A stretch of 64,000 nt of DNA. Origin: Lumbricus rubellus. Taxonomy: Eukaryota; Annelida; Clitellata; Crassiclitellata; Lumbricidae. The DNA lies in assembly GCA_945859605.1 (NCBI GenBank), contig OX243817.1:20526718-20590717 (forward strand), in the 5' to 3' direction. Under the pieces are notes generated by a model. The model was not told the DNA's origin. It was given only the letters and a program-made list of their open reading frames with translations, and made no database searches. Shown here piece by piece: positions 10,482-24,167 of the stretch; positions within the stretch are counted from its first letter, which is position 1; every line of letters starts with the position of its first letter. A program made the translations under genes and the position numbers.

Positions 10482-13400
10482 GTAAAGTCAGTTTCGTTAA
10501 TCACTCAGTCAACCAGCTGGTTGGCGTGTCAATCAGCTGATTGATTGGCCTGTCAATCAGTCAGTCAGCTGGTTGGCCAGTCAATTAGTCAGTCAGCTGA
10601 CTGTTTGGCCAGTTGATTAATCAGTCAGCCAGCTGGTTGACCTGTCAATCAATCATCAGTCAGCTGATTCATTCAGTCAATCAGCCAACTAGAATTTTTT
10701 ATTCTGCTTCTCTGTCAGTGTAGTGAACTAACCACTGCCAGTGTGATACACTGGCTTAATGCATGCGTGTGATGAAACACAATATGCTGACCTCACTAAT
10801 CACTATCAGTGCAACCAAATGATGAATTAATGAGTGCTTGTAATCAGGTTCTGCAATAACATAGCTGTAACTGAGTAGCAGAGAAAATTTTCACTTTCTA
10901 TATCTGTATAAGATATATTTACAATTTTACATTTTGTTGCTCAGCAAGGTTTGTAGTGATTCACGTCGAAGGGAGGTTGCTTCAATAATTGTAAAACTGT
11001 CAGCCAAATGAAAGTGATATAGTTATACAACATCGTGCTGCAACCTCTGACTTACATGCTATACAGTCAGCTCTCCATGTTTATACCCATTGTCCATATG
11101 TTGTTACATTAAGTTTGCCGGTGATTAGAAGTACAATATTTAATCTAAAACTTTGGACAGATTTTGAATTGTGTCGTGTGTGAAGATAGAAAGCCAGCTC
11201 AACACAATTCAGAATTGGCTGGGTTTTTAAATGGCATTATTTAGTAAACAGTGAGAAATTACTTTGTCAATTGCTTACTTGGCCATTAAGGAGTGATGCC
11301 AGGATGGTTGCATTTTGAGTTTATGAATTGCTCTTGAAAATAAGCTGATCAGAAAGGAAAAGTGGGATTTAGATAGTGTTTCTTTTGTTAAGTGAAACAC
11401 AATATATCATGAATATAGAATTATGTCAGTTAGAGAAGAAAGAAGTGTTAATAGGAAGCACTGTTGGACAGGCCGACAGCTAGACTTGCAAGTGCTCTGG
11501 AACCTGTACAGAGAGTGTGGTGACAGCTTTAGGCCAGATTGAAGAACTAGATATGAGGTGGTATTTCGAGAAATGTTAACTTTAAAGAAATAAGCCCACT
11601 ATGAAGAAGAACAGACCTGTAGAGCTTAAAAGCAGCCTTTAGCTAGGCAGATGTCCAACAGTGGTTGAGATAAATGAACTCAAGATGTTCAGTGCTTCAT
11701 TACAATTTTAGCATTTAAAGTCAGGTCTATATATGGCTCATTGAATGCTTGAAGATGCATATACATGTGCATGAATGTAAAAGTGTGAATTTCAATATTT
11801 TCTGCCAGCATTGCACGTGTTCAGTCGGCCAAAGATACAGGCTTGAAAGCTTTCTGACAACATTTGGCCGACGTTTGAACTTGAAGCAAATGGATTGCTG
11901 ACCTGCAGGATCGTTGCCAGTATCTTTCAAGCGTGCTTTGCCACCTGCTGCAGGGCCTCAACAATATCAGAGTTGTACCACGGCTGAGCTGTACAATGTA
12001 CATGACACAACCTCTTACCTTTAGTGGGGGGATATGGGCTTATGTGCTTATCTATATATGATTACACGTAGCATTGATTACTGCTGCTGCTGTGTACGAC
12101 GAGCTCTCCATCCGTCCCCGCTGAGCATGAACACAGCTGCAGAGGTGAGCGATAGAAAGCAGCTTTAAAAGCCGCAGTACTAAATATCTTTTTCTGAGGT
12201 TGGAAGCTGACGACAGAATTACCAGAAGGTGGCTTAATGGCTTAGACTGCGATTGCTGGAGGCTTACAGGAACCAATGTAATATTTCGTTGTGGAATTTT
12301 GTTGTTGTGTTCAACGATCTGAGGTTCAGTCAACTGAAGAGGAACAAAAATGGAATAGTTTTTTTCCACCTGGAGCATGTATGCTTTGCGCGGCACTAAC
12401 GACTAACAGACTTGGTTGCAGATTGGTAGACCTCGATGTTGGATCAATGTTCTTTTTTCTTGACAGGCCCAGCTGTCATGAATCTTTTACTTATTATTAT
12501 TATTATTATAATATTATTAATTTATTTATTTATTAATTTTAGCATTGGACTGCTAAAGAGTCGGGTCTAAAAACTATTAAAACATCAAGTCAAGTGAATG
12601 AGCAGAAATGTTTCTAAAAACTATTGAAACGTCAAATCAAGTGAATGAACAGAAACCTTTCTAAAAACTATTAAATATTAAAACATCAAATCAAGTGAAT
12701 GAACAGAAACCTTTCTAAAAACTATTAAAACGTCAAGTGAATGACTAAAACTATTCAAACATCAAATCAAGTGAATGAACAGAAACCTTTCTAAAAACTA
12801 ATAAAACATCAAATCAAGTGAATGAACAGAAACCTTTCTAAAAACTATTAAAATGTCAAGTGAATGACTAAAACTATTCAAACATCAAATCAAGTGAATG
12901 AACAGAAACCTTTCTAAAAACTATTAAATATTAAAACATCAAATCAAGTGAATGAACAGAAACCTTTCTAAAAACTATTAAAATGTCAAGTGAATGACTA
13001 AAACTATTCAAACATCAAATCAAGTGAATGAACAGAAACCTTTCTAAAAACTATTAAAACGTCAAGTGAATGACTAAAACTATTCAAACATCAAATCAAG
13101 TGAATGAACAGAAACCTTTCTAAAAACTAATAAAATATCAAATCAAGTGAATGAACAGAAACCTTTCTAAAAACTATTAAAATGTCAAGTGAATGACTAA
13201 AACTATTCAAACATCAAATCAAGTGAATGAACAGAAACCTTTCTAAAAACTATTAAAACGTCAAGTGAATGACTAAAACTATTCAAACATCAAATCAAGT
13301 GAATGAAAAGAAACCTTTCTAAAAACTATTAAAACGTCAAGTGAATGACTAAAACTATTCAAACATCAAATCAAGTGAATGAACAGAAACCTTTCTAAAA

Positions 13401-16400
13401 ACTATTAAAACATCAAGTGAATGACTAAAACTATTCAAACATCAAATCAAGTGAATGAACAGAAACCTTTCTAAAAACTATTCAAACGTCAAGTGAATGA
13501 CTAAAACTATTCAAACATCAAATCAAGTGAATGAACAGAAACCTTTCTAAAAACTATTCAAACGTCAAGTGAATGACTAAAACTATTTAAACATCAAATC
13601 AAGTGAATGAACAGAAACCTTTCTAAAAACTATTAAAACGTCAAGTGAATGACTAAAACTATTCAAACATCAAATCAAGTGAATGAACAGAAACCTTTCT
13701 AAAAACTATTCAAACGTCAAGTGAATGACTGAAACTATTCAAACATCAAATCAAGTGAATGAACAGAAACCTTTCTAAAAACTATTAAAACATCAAGTGA
13801 ATGACTAAAACTATTCAAACATCAAATCAAGTGAATGAACAGAAACCTTTCTAAAAACTATTAAAACGTCAAGTGAATGACTAAAACTATTCAAACATCA
13901 AATCAAGTGAATGAACAGAAACCTTTCTAAAAACTATTAAAACGTCAAGTGAATGACTAAAACTATTCAAACATCAAATCAAGTGAATGAACAGAAACCT
14001 TTCTAAAAACTATTAAAACGTCAAGTGAATGACTAAAACTATTCAAACATCAAATCAAGTGAATGAACAGAAACCTTTCTAAAAACTATTAAAACGTCAA
14101 GTGAATGACTAAAACTATTCAAACATCAAATCAAGTGAATGAACAGAAACCTTTCTAAAAACTATTAAAACGTCAAGTGAATGACTAAAACTATTCAAAC
14201 ATCAAATCAAGTGAATGAACAGAAACCTTTCTAAAAACTATTAAAACGTCAAGTGAATGACTAAAACTATTCAAACATCAAATCAAGTGAATGAACAGAA
14301 ACCTTTCTAAAAACTATTAAAACGTCAAGTGAATGACTAAAACTATTCAAACATCAAATCAAGTGAATGAACAGAAACCTTTCTAAAAACTATTAAAACA
14401 TCAAGTGAATGACTAAAACTATTCAAACATCCAAACAAGTGAATGAACAGAAATCTTTCTAAAAACTATTCAAACATCAAATCAAGTGAATGGACAGAAA
14501 CCTTTCTAAAAACTATTAAAACGTCAAGTGAATGACTAAAACTATTCAAACATCAAATCAAGTGAATGAACAGAAACCTTTCTAAAAACTATTAAAACGT
14601 CAAGTGAATGACTAAAACTATTCAAACATCAAGTCAAGTGAATGAACAGAAACCTTTCTAAAAACTATTAAAAACATCAGATCAAGTGAACAACTGCATT
14701 ATAGCCGTTTGAGAGCGAGGGGCCAAGAGTTCAGCGATTACATACGGTATTTACCTATTGTGCCTAACAAAATATGACTGGTGTTCAATTATTCATAAAG
14801 TGGTAATGCTCTTAAGATTGATGTCTGGAAAAAACATACCCTACTTTAGGCAGTTGTGCTTAAAGAATTTTTCTCATACCACTGCTAAACCTCACGGCCG
14901 TGAGCCAACCAGTATTTAATGTGATTTTTGAAGTGAAAAGGTAAAAATCGCAAGAGGTAACAATGAATGTTTGTTTTCAGGCAGTTTGTCTGACTGCTTG
15001 TCAGTGCTCGAGCCACACTCGATGAATGGATGATATGTAACGTAATACATTATATATACAATTATACATGTATATAAAATATTATATATATATGTATAAA
15101 ATACATGTATATAAAATATATTTACTTACATTCGTATACATATATAGGTATACATGATTTGATATCTGTTTTCATAATTATTATATACCAGTATGTATAT
15201 ATAACATATTGTATGTGTATCTTATTATTATATATGTTTGTGGTACAACGTATGTGAAGGTTCAAAGCCAACATCTCTGCTCGTGGTTGTTTCCATTAGT
15301 ATTGTGGATTTTTTGCCTCAAGGCGGAATATTCTTCGGATTAATCATGTAATCTAATCTACACCTGGGAATCCTCCTCCTTCCTCGTAGACAATCCACAA
15401 TCCGTTTCAATGGCCTTCTCGCTCAAGCTGTTCAGCCATACGACGATGATACGAGACATATTGCCGAGTGTACTCACCATCCTTGTGGAGGCTGGCTGGC
15501 ATCTCGAGGGAGAGGCTCTGCATCATCTCAGAAGTGGTCATTGAACCTTCCGTTCTCTCAGACCACTGCCTCATATGCTTCACATTTTCACTCTCGTTCA
15601 TTCTGGTACTCAGGCTACATTTGCTTTGCATGTTTGCAGCACTTGTGGATAGGGCAGCTTTGTGAGGGCCCTGGTTGTGAGGGCCCTGGCTTGTGAGGGC
15701 CCTGGCTTGTGAGGTCCCTGGCTTGTGAGGGCCATGGCTTGTGCGGGCCCTGGCTTATGAGGACCCTGGCTTGTGAGGGCCCTGGCTTTTGAGGGCCCTG
15801 GCTTTTGAGGGCCCTGGCTTGGTTGAAACTGTTGCTACTCTAGCTGACAGGATTGTACTTGCTTTTGGCGCGATGACCGCTTGGAGGTTCTAAAACCATC
15901 TTCAGTTGAATTTTTATAAAGCGACCCAATTTATTTGGCTCAGCAGTCAGATTCAATTCTTGTAGAGGGATCTTTCTGCCTTTCATAATAGTTTCACATT
16001 CTCTACCTCAATGTAAGACTTCTTACCGTAAAATATTTTCACATTGTTTAATGTTTATCCACCATTCCACTGTGCCCTAATGAACCATTCATCTGGATGT
16101 TTACCAGATAAAATTTACTCTTCACCTCTGATCCTCTGGCAACCGGACTACGACCTCCTTCGGACAACCCTTTTGGTGTGACACAGCGCTCGTGAATAAG
16201 CTGGTGCCCTTTGCCTAGCTTTTGAGTGGCGCTCTAAAAATGTGAAGATTACGACTACGATTTGTGGCTTGGTTGTGGTGCATGACTATTAGGTAACACC
16301 TAATGTGCGTTAGAAACCATCGTAATAGAAGTCATTACTTAAGTTAAATTAAAATTAAATTAATATGGCCCGACTATGATGGAATGATTCAACTTAGCAG

Positions 16401-19400
16401 TGAAAAGGTTAGAACTCTGTGTGCAGTGACATAAGGCCAGACGCATACCTGTTGCCAAGATGCTGATAATTTTCCTTCTCGTTGGTTATAATGAGATTAG
16501 CTAAGTGCTATGTTTAGAATGATATGTAGTATTATAGTGTCAACCCTGGAGCCAGTAGTTCACAGCCCTGCTAGGAATGAAAGATATTTTGGTTTCACTA
16601 AGTGATCCAATTACACAGTGTGTCTATTAAGATAAGTTCTCCATTGACTGCAACATCCTTGAAGCAATGATCAGATTGCAGCTCAGACAAGTTCTTGCAC
16701 CCCTCCCCCCATCCACTTCTATCAGGACCTTCAAGTGTTATCATAAGGGTCTGTTCTCCAGAAACTGTGCCATGGTGGGGTTTTCAAAGAATTGGGCTGA
16801 CACTATCCTCATTTTTCGGTTGAAGACGTACAGATGAGTTACTTTCTAAATTTTTTTGCCTTGTGGAACTTGTCAGTTGTCAGTTGAGATGTCAGACTTA
16901 TAAGATGCACCAAGGCCACATTTAAGCGCCTTCGTGAGGTTATTGTAAGGCGCTATATAAATGTTCATATACATACATACATACATACATACATACATAC
17001 ATACATACATACATACATACATACATACATACATACATACATACATACATGCACATGATTATAGAGGGTTATGTGCTACTTCCAAGTGGATGGATGGTCA
17101 TCATGCTGGATATATCTATTTCAGCACTTTGAATGTTCTCTTTTTGTGGGGCGCGGTGGTGTAGTGGGTATGTTCGTTGCCTTGCAGCCAGAGGCTGCAG
17201 GTTCGAATCTACTTCAAGCTGCCTCGTAGGGACCTTGGGCAAATCCTTCACGTGCAATTGCTCAGTGCTTCGGTGTGAAACTCCGATGCAGTGTCCGTGC
17301 TTAGTCAGGAGCGCCTCTGAATAAAGAGATCGAAGGGATGCTATAACAAGTGCACATACAAACTTGCTTAGTAGTTGTTTTGGCTTGCTTAGTAGTTGTG
17401 TTAGCCAACTGAATTGACGAGTACCGTAGTGTGTGGATCCGCCTCAGTTTGAAGCCTTCCACTGCAAGCAGAAATAATAAAAAAATAACGCAAAATAATA
17501 TGGCAGAGAGAGACAGAGCCAGAAACAGGGACAGAGACTGAGACAGAAAGAGGGAAGGATGGAAAGGTGTGGGAGAAGAGATATGATGTTTGGGTTTTAC
17601 GGTCTGCCATGCCGCCGTGCAACACACGCTTCTTAATGCCGAGTCGAATAGAATACCTTCGCCTGACCTGTAGGATTGGCTAGGGCAAAAATAGCCGTAA
17701 ATTGATAGCAGGTTGGTAGTGCGGAGTTGATGAGGATGGTCCAATAGATACAAAAGTGGGCCCAGCACGAGGCAGCAGCAGCAGCAACAGCAGAATCAAC
17801 AGGTGGAAGACTTTTCCATCTTTTCCATCGCGGTGGCAGCGGCTCACAACTTGCGCATGTTTTGTGATTTGAAAAGAACTGCGTATACATCTGTTCTGCC
17901 ACCGTTGTTCTTAAGATTGATTGCTGGAAGTTCCCAGTATGCACTTGTTCATGTCCATTTGACGGCTATAAATAACTACTACCATGTCTAACAGATAGAT
18001 AACCACATGTGAGGCAAATATGTAATGATATCTGTACATCGTATACCTCCTGCTATCAATACCACTTGTGATAAACTCTACGCGGCAGTGTTTTAGTACT
18101 GCAATATTTTCTGCGTATGGCCGCGTTAAACGGATTCTTGTATTGTGCAGTACATAATATACGATGCTGTCGTTAGTACACATGCATGGTCACGTTTATA
18201 CAATGTTTACCATACAATGTGCTGTGCGCAATTTGAAAACATTTCCTTCGAACTGTTAGATCTATGATGCAGGTTGTAATCTGACATGTTTCTAAATTTA
18301 TGTGACTGTCTATTTGCAGCTGATAAATTGAGTTTGATTTCATAAAAATAATTGAGATTAGTGTTTATTTATATATGAAAAATTTGGTGTCACTTTACTG
18401 TGCTTCTCAAGTGGGTTGCTAGTACCAGCATAATAAAAAAGTAAGTGGGTAGACTTTATTTGCATCTGACGGACACACACATTGACTACATTGCATCCAA
18501 GGAATATATAATTTATATGAAATGATATGCATTCATTGCATCTAGTGTAACGTGTAAGCTGCTTAACTTAAATGTTATTATGCTCGCAATGTCAAGTCAC
18601 CAAGTTGAGCTGTAGTATGTGTAAGTAAGTAAGTAAGTATATTCTTTAATATAACCAGCTGCAAATCAGCACTCTGGTGAACAAGTATCATATATAAAAA
18701 TTCACATAAGATATCAAAAACTCTCAACGAAAGAAAGTAATTAGTGTGTATACAGCATTTTAGTTACATAATACTAGTAGTATTAGTTGTAATTTAATGT
18801 GCTGATTGTGGAAAATTCTTCTTACTATAGATTTTTTCTGGCCTACTATGGAATGGATCTTAGTTAAATTGAAATGGTAGTATGATTACAATAACTGGCC
18901 TTGGGTAGCGAATCAACATCATCCTCGTGTTGTTACTTTTATTGCACTTGTACTGTTATGTACAGTGATCTTGCCACTAAATTTATTGCCCACCTCTTTC
19001 AACAGTAGTATAAATGAGGCATGACTTTGCAAGGAACGATATATAAACTGTAAATATAAACATTACTTGAGCAATCCTGCAAATGGACCGTTGAGATGTT
19101 GAGTGCTAGAGTTGCCTAAGATGTCAATGTAGTTCGTCCTCTCTGGCGCTGAAGACCTCGATTTTCTCATGGCTTAACAAAGAATTTTTAATTTCATGCG
19201 GTGTTCTGGGATTCAGACACCAAATGCAGAACCACAGAGCAGTCTACCATCGGACTTGCACATATAGAATAAGGAATGATGATTGCCATGAAAGTTACAA
19301 TTTTAAATTCACAGCATTGATGGATAGCCCCAACCAGCACAAGTTGTCGCACATGTAGATAGATGAAGTCAAATTTCAGCAAGCTACGAATCAGGCGATT

Positions 19401-22400
19401 ATAATATTATCCATTTATTGTATAACTAGAAGGGGTACCCGGCGTTGCCCGGGAAATTTATAAGAATACGACCCGCTCCGGCCACACCCCAACCACACGA
19501 CACCCCACCTCCACCCCCACCCCGTACACCACCATCCCTCCAGCCACCACATCCCACCCCACCACACCCCCACCTCCACCCCGTCCACCCGCCTCCACCC
19601 TACCCTTCCACCCCCCACCACCACCCCACCTCAAGTCCCACACCTCAACCCGGCAACAGCCCAACCACACCACACACTCCACCTCCCCCACCTCCACCCC
19701 CAAAGCCCCACCCCACCCTATACACCACCCGCCACACTACACCATCCACCCCACCTTCACCACACCTTCAACCTTCACCCCAAACTCCCAGCCTATCCAC
19801 CCACCCAGTTCACCCGCCTCCACCCTACCCCCCCACGCTCCACATCGCCACCCAACCTCCGCCCCAAAGCCACACTCCACCCCGTACACCCCACTCCCTC
19901 CACTCGCCTCCTCCACCCGCCTCCATCCCACCCCTCTACCCCACCTCTCACCACACCCCACCTCCACTTCCACCCCAAACCCCCCACCACGTTCAATCGC
20001 CCCACCCTATCCCCACCACCCCACCCTCACACCTATCCTCCATCCCACCCACACCCCAATCCCGCCCATTCCAAACCACCCTCCACCAACACACCAACCC
20101 CCACCGGGCCCACCCCATCCCCGCCCCCACCCCACGACACTTCGACCTCCAACGGTACACCCGGTGAAATTTTTTTCCGGAAAATTTTTCCCTCCTACCC
20201 ACACCCCCAAACCCAAACCAAAACTCACCCCCAAACCCAAACCCACCCCAAACCCACCCACCCAAACGACAACACCACACCACACTCCGACCTATCCACC
20301 TGTACACCACCCGTGAAATTTGGGTTTCGTGAAAATTTTCCCCCACAACACACCACCACTAAGTCCGACCTTCACCTGTATGACCTACGCGTAAATTTAC
20401 TATAATAGTAGGACTTGACAGCAAAGCATATTCGAAGATCATATACATCAATTCCTGTCGCCAATTATATAATGACCATGCAAGCGTTAAAAGGTGTTTA
20501 ATAAACTGCCGTCTTCGCCTCCCCCACCGTGACTCCAATGGTGGGGGAATTCGCCAACCACTCCACTGGGTGGTTTCGATGGCCCTCTGTCTAGCTGGAA
20601 AGTTTGAGATCAATTCCTGCATTTTATGGGGGAAAAATTGGGGGGTTTCGCCCCCCATTTTGGCCCCCATGGTGGGGGAGATTCGCAAACCCCCCAACTT
20701 TGCGTCTCATGCCCAGACGGACACAGTAGTGAAGGTTTGGAGTGAAAAGCTCGAAAACTGTGGAAATGCATTCCGGTCAAACAGACAGACACACAGACAC
20801 ACAGACACACATAGTTTCTTCTTTATTATTATAGATGTATAAACATCTACCACTGTGCTTGCTGTTCTTGATTGTTGAGCAGTTTGTAACTGTGGTGCAT
20901 TATACAGTGATGTCATTGTATTGTATTGTATTGTGTGATCGGCTCCAAGAGAAAAGGTCGGATTTGAGGCGAGAGAAAGATGAGGACTGACTACCGGAGA
21001 GAAAGGCGGAGTGAACTGATCGTGGAAGTGGAAGTCCTTTCCATGGAGATGGACCTATGCAGGCAAAGCATCTGGATTGATCCGTGGCAATCCTGAGGTG
21101 TGGAACAAAGGGGTGATCAGAGGATCTAAAAGGATGCACCGAAATAGCAGAGAGGCAAACTCTGCCACTTTTCGCACTCTTCCAGTGCCAGTCCTAAGCC
21201 TAGATAAATAAGGAAGGAGGGTGTCGTTAATGGTCTGTGTTACAACACAATGACGTTAAACTGCAACTACTACTACTACTACTAGAAGAGAGGCAGTAGC
21301 ATGCACGCATGAAAGTTTTAGTGTACCAATTAATGTTGTATTTTTCAGTTCAATTGAGCGATGGTCCTGTGTTTCTTTGGCATTCATTAGTACCATTCCT
21401 GACCAGTACCAGCAAGTTGGGTGATGACCCGTCTGACACGTGTCCTTCGAAAGATTCTTTGAAAGGTATCGAGAATACATATTCATTTTCTCAACAGTAG
21501 CTGTAGCAAGCAATTGACGTACATGTGTGACTTTCTTCTTAAAATGTTCATGAATTTTAATTTTTTTGACACCAGTCTCTTGGTTTATCTCATGCCGTCT
21601 GTGTAAAATGACTTTAAAAGGAACAGTTAATGCTCTGATGTAATTTATTTGACAACATTCGCTTGAATATATCAAACAGGCAATCATTTAAGACATCGTT
21701 GTGTGAACTTCTACTAAGTAGTTATCTTTCTAACTAGTTGTATGCGTTTTGTTTTGAAACTTGATTTATATCATCTAGTAAACTGTTAACTTTATACCAG
21801 CTACAAATTTGAATCTATCTTCAAGGCGTGGCATGGATTGCCCATATTTTATTTACTGTCGTTGAACCCTGTCTAGGTTTTGGAGCGAATGATGACGATG
21901 ATGATGTGTTTGTGTCAATGGAAGATGGACGATACACGTCACACGGCGAACGACAGACAAAGGCTCTCAGCGCCCTCAAGGAGAATAGAATAAACACAAA
22001 CAAGGTCAGTGGATTCTTTTTTCTTGTCGTCCGATTTAAGAAAAAAGTTGCTTTTCTATTGTCATTCTATTAAATTCAATTCAAGACTTTTATTGACACC
22101 AGCAACAACAAAGCATCACAGCATCAATAGATTAAAGCAGTTCAATTTATACAACTTAGTGTTTTTTAAACAGAAAAAAATACAAAACAAACAAACACAG
22201 TGTCTACCCGCAAACTTTCTTCTCGATGTCAAAGGGTCATCCCTAAAGGAGGAAAAATGCTCCGCTGCCAGGATCAGTCAGTTAATCGGAATTTATACAG
22301 TGCCCCTTTAAGATCTCAACTCAGAGGCACTTTCATGCTTTCTTGCTGTCAGGAATGCTCCTGAGGATGTCCTGTTGAAGTGGCATTATATAAATTCGCC

Positions 22401-24131
22401 ATTTGTAGCTATTTTTGTAGCTCTGTATATCATATGCAATATGCATCTTTTGGATGACCAGCGCTTAAGAATTGAACAGATTTACATGTCATGTTTCACT
22501 AATCTATTATTCTGAGCTGCCTGTTTTAATTCAAAATTCTGCACCAATTTGCATCATGTTATGTACAGTGGAATCTTTTGTATCAATATTTCTTTTCTCA
22601 GACTGCACTTTATTTTGCCTGTTTCATTTTCATGTAATCCTGTGTTCTTTGCCAGTAGTGGTGAACGTAGGATATTTGATTGCAGACAAAAGTTGTAGGA
22701 GAACATGTGCGTCGGCCGATGAACGCGTTCATGATATTCAGCAAACGTCACCGTGCCATGGTTCACCAGCGTCACCCAAACCAGGACAACCGCACGGTCA
22801 GCAAAATCTTGGGCGAGTGGTGGTATGCACTTGGTGCCAATGAGAAACGGAAATATCACGACCTTGCTCTCAAAGTTAGTTCTTAAATAATTTTCCGGGT
22901 TTTTTTGGGATATTTTTCAACTGATCTATGAGCAGGAGAAAATTGTTTACAAGTGAGACCACACCCGAAGTGTCTTGGGGGTGACAGGAAAGTGGCAAAA
23001 GTTATAGGATTATTTCCAGTGGTATCTGTATACCTTGGTGACTAAAACGTACCATTCAGTTGATCAGCCAGTTAGTCATTTTGTTCAGCTGGCAAGTTAA
23101 GTTAGGTAGTAGCATACAACCAGCAAGAAACCAGCAGGTCAACAAACCAACCAATTAGTCAGCCAATCTTTCCTTCTGTCATTCATGCACATGGTTTCTT
23201 CTTTCAACTCAGACGTCAACATTTACTAGGTTTAACATCATCGTTGGTAAGGCCCCACAACCTGGAATGTCCTCCCCTTGATGCTCCACTCCCTTCCTAG
23301 AAATTCTTCTCAGCTATTCCTCTCTCTCGCCTTCCAATAGTTTTATTTGGCCACATGGGGTTTGGAGCACCCCTGAGTAGTCCCTTGCAGAAGCATGCAC
23401 GATTCAGAATCTCAGTAAATGAATGAATTGAATGAGTATTGTTGTATTGAATTGGAATGAATTATTCCTAGCAGATGTTTCATCATCATGTTGTTTTAGG
23501 TTAAGGAGGCGCATTTCAAGCAGCATCCCAACTGGAAATGGTCTGGCGAAGTAAAGAAACCGACGATGTCTGATGCACGGAAGATGGACAGAGAGCCAAC
23601 AGATGGGAGAGGAGATCGGTCCCCTGCCTCTGGTTGGTACCATCATCATCATCATCATCCTTATTTATCAGCTAACTTTACCAACTAACACCAGGATCAT
23701 TAGATTCATCATAGTCATCATCATCACCATCATCACCACCATCATCATCATTTTCGTCGTTGTCGTCGTCGCCACCACCACCACCACCACCACCACCACC
23801 ATCATTTTCATAAGCACAACATTGTTAAGTGTTTGTCATGATTAGAACTAACGTTATAAATCATTTTAAATTTCATATCATAATTTTTATTATCAGCTGA
23901 CCATTTTATTATTAGTGTGTATCATGGATGCTTGAGTGTCGCCTTTGTTACCAATAATTATGATGTCGGATGTCATCAGTGATTACTGCATCAATCACGT
24001 GACCATTTTTTGTGGACAGTCACCTATTACCATGTTGCCAAAACGTTTTAGGTCATGTTTGTTATATTAAAAACTGTTTGCTGAAGTCGATGCCAGCCTT
24101 GGGTCATTAGTACAGTCAGTTGACAGTGATC

Positions 24132-24167
<36 letters not shown>

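Larger units (their letters stand above)
10482..21348 (+). other. CIC intron 1 (10.9 kb), repeat-rich
   Basis: Begins with a degenerate cagtcagctgrttgg repeat (about 10488-10690). It contains the 2.1 kb composite minisatellite, a 16-bp minisatellite, LINE and SINE copies, a CATA microsatellite and a C-rich mobile element, each listed separately. No further coding exon is convincing. A promoter for a short CIC isoform, as in mammals and flies, could lie near its 3' end but nothing in the sequence proves it. Confidence 0.6.

Noticed and set aside
12567..14690. CRISPR-like array (regular repeats with short spacers)
   Set aside because: The spacers are themselves repeated, the genome is eukaryotic and the unit is a composite minisatellite.
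17301..17768. 155-codon minus-strand frame in CIC intron 1
   Set aside because: Leucine/serine-rich, begins in SINE sequence, no domain or splice support.
19445..20167. 240-codon open frame, proline/histidine/threonine-rich
   Set aside because: A by-product of the caccccacctcc simple repeat; long frames also open on the opposite strand, and there is no domain.
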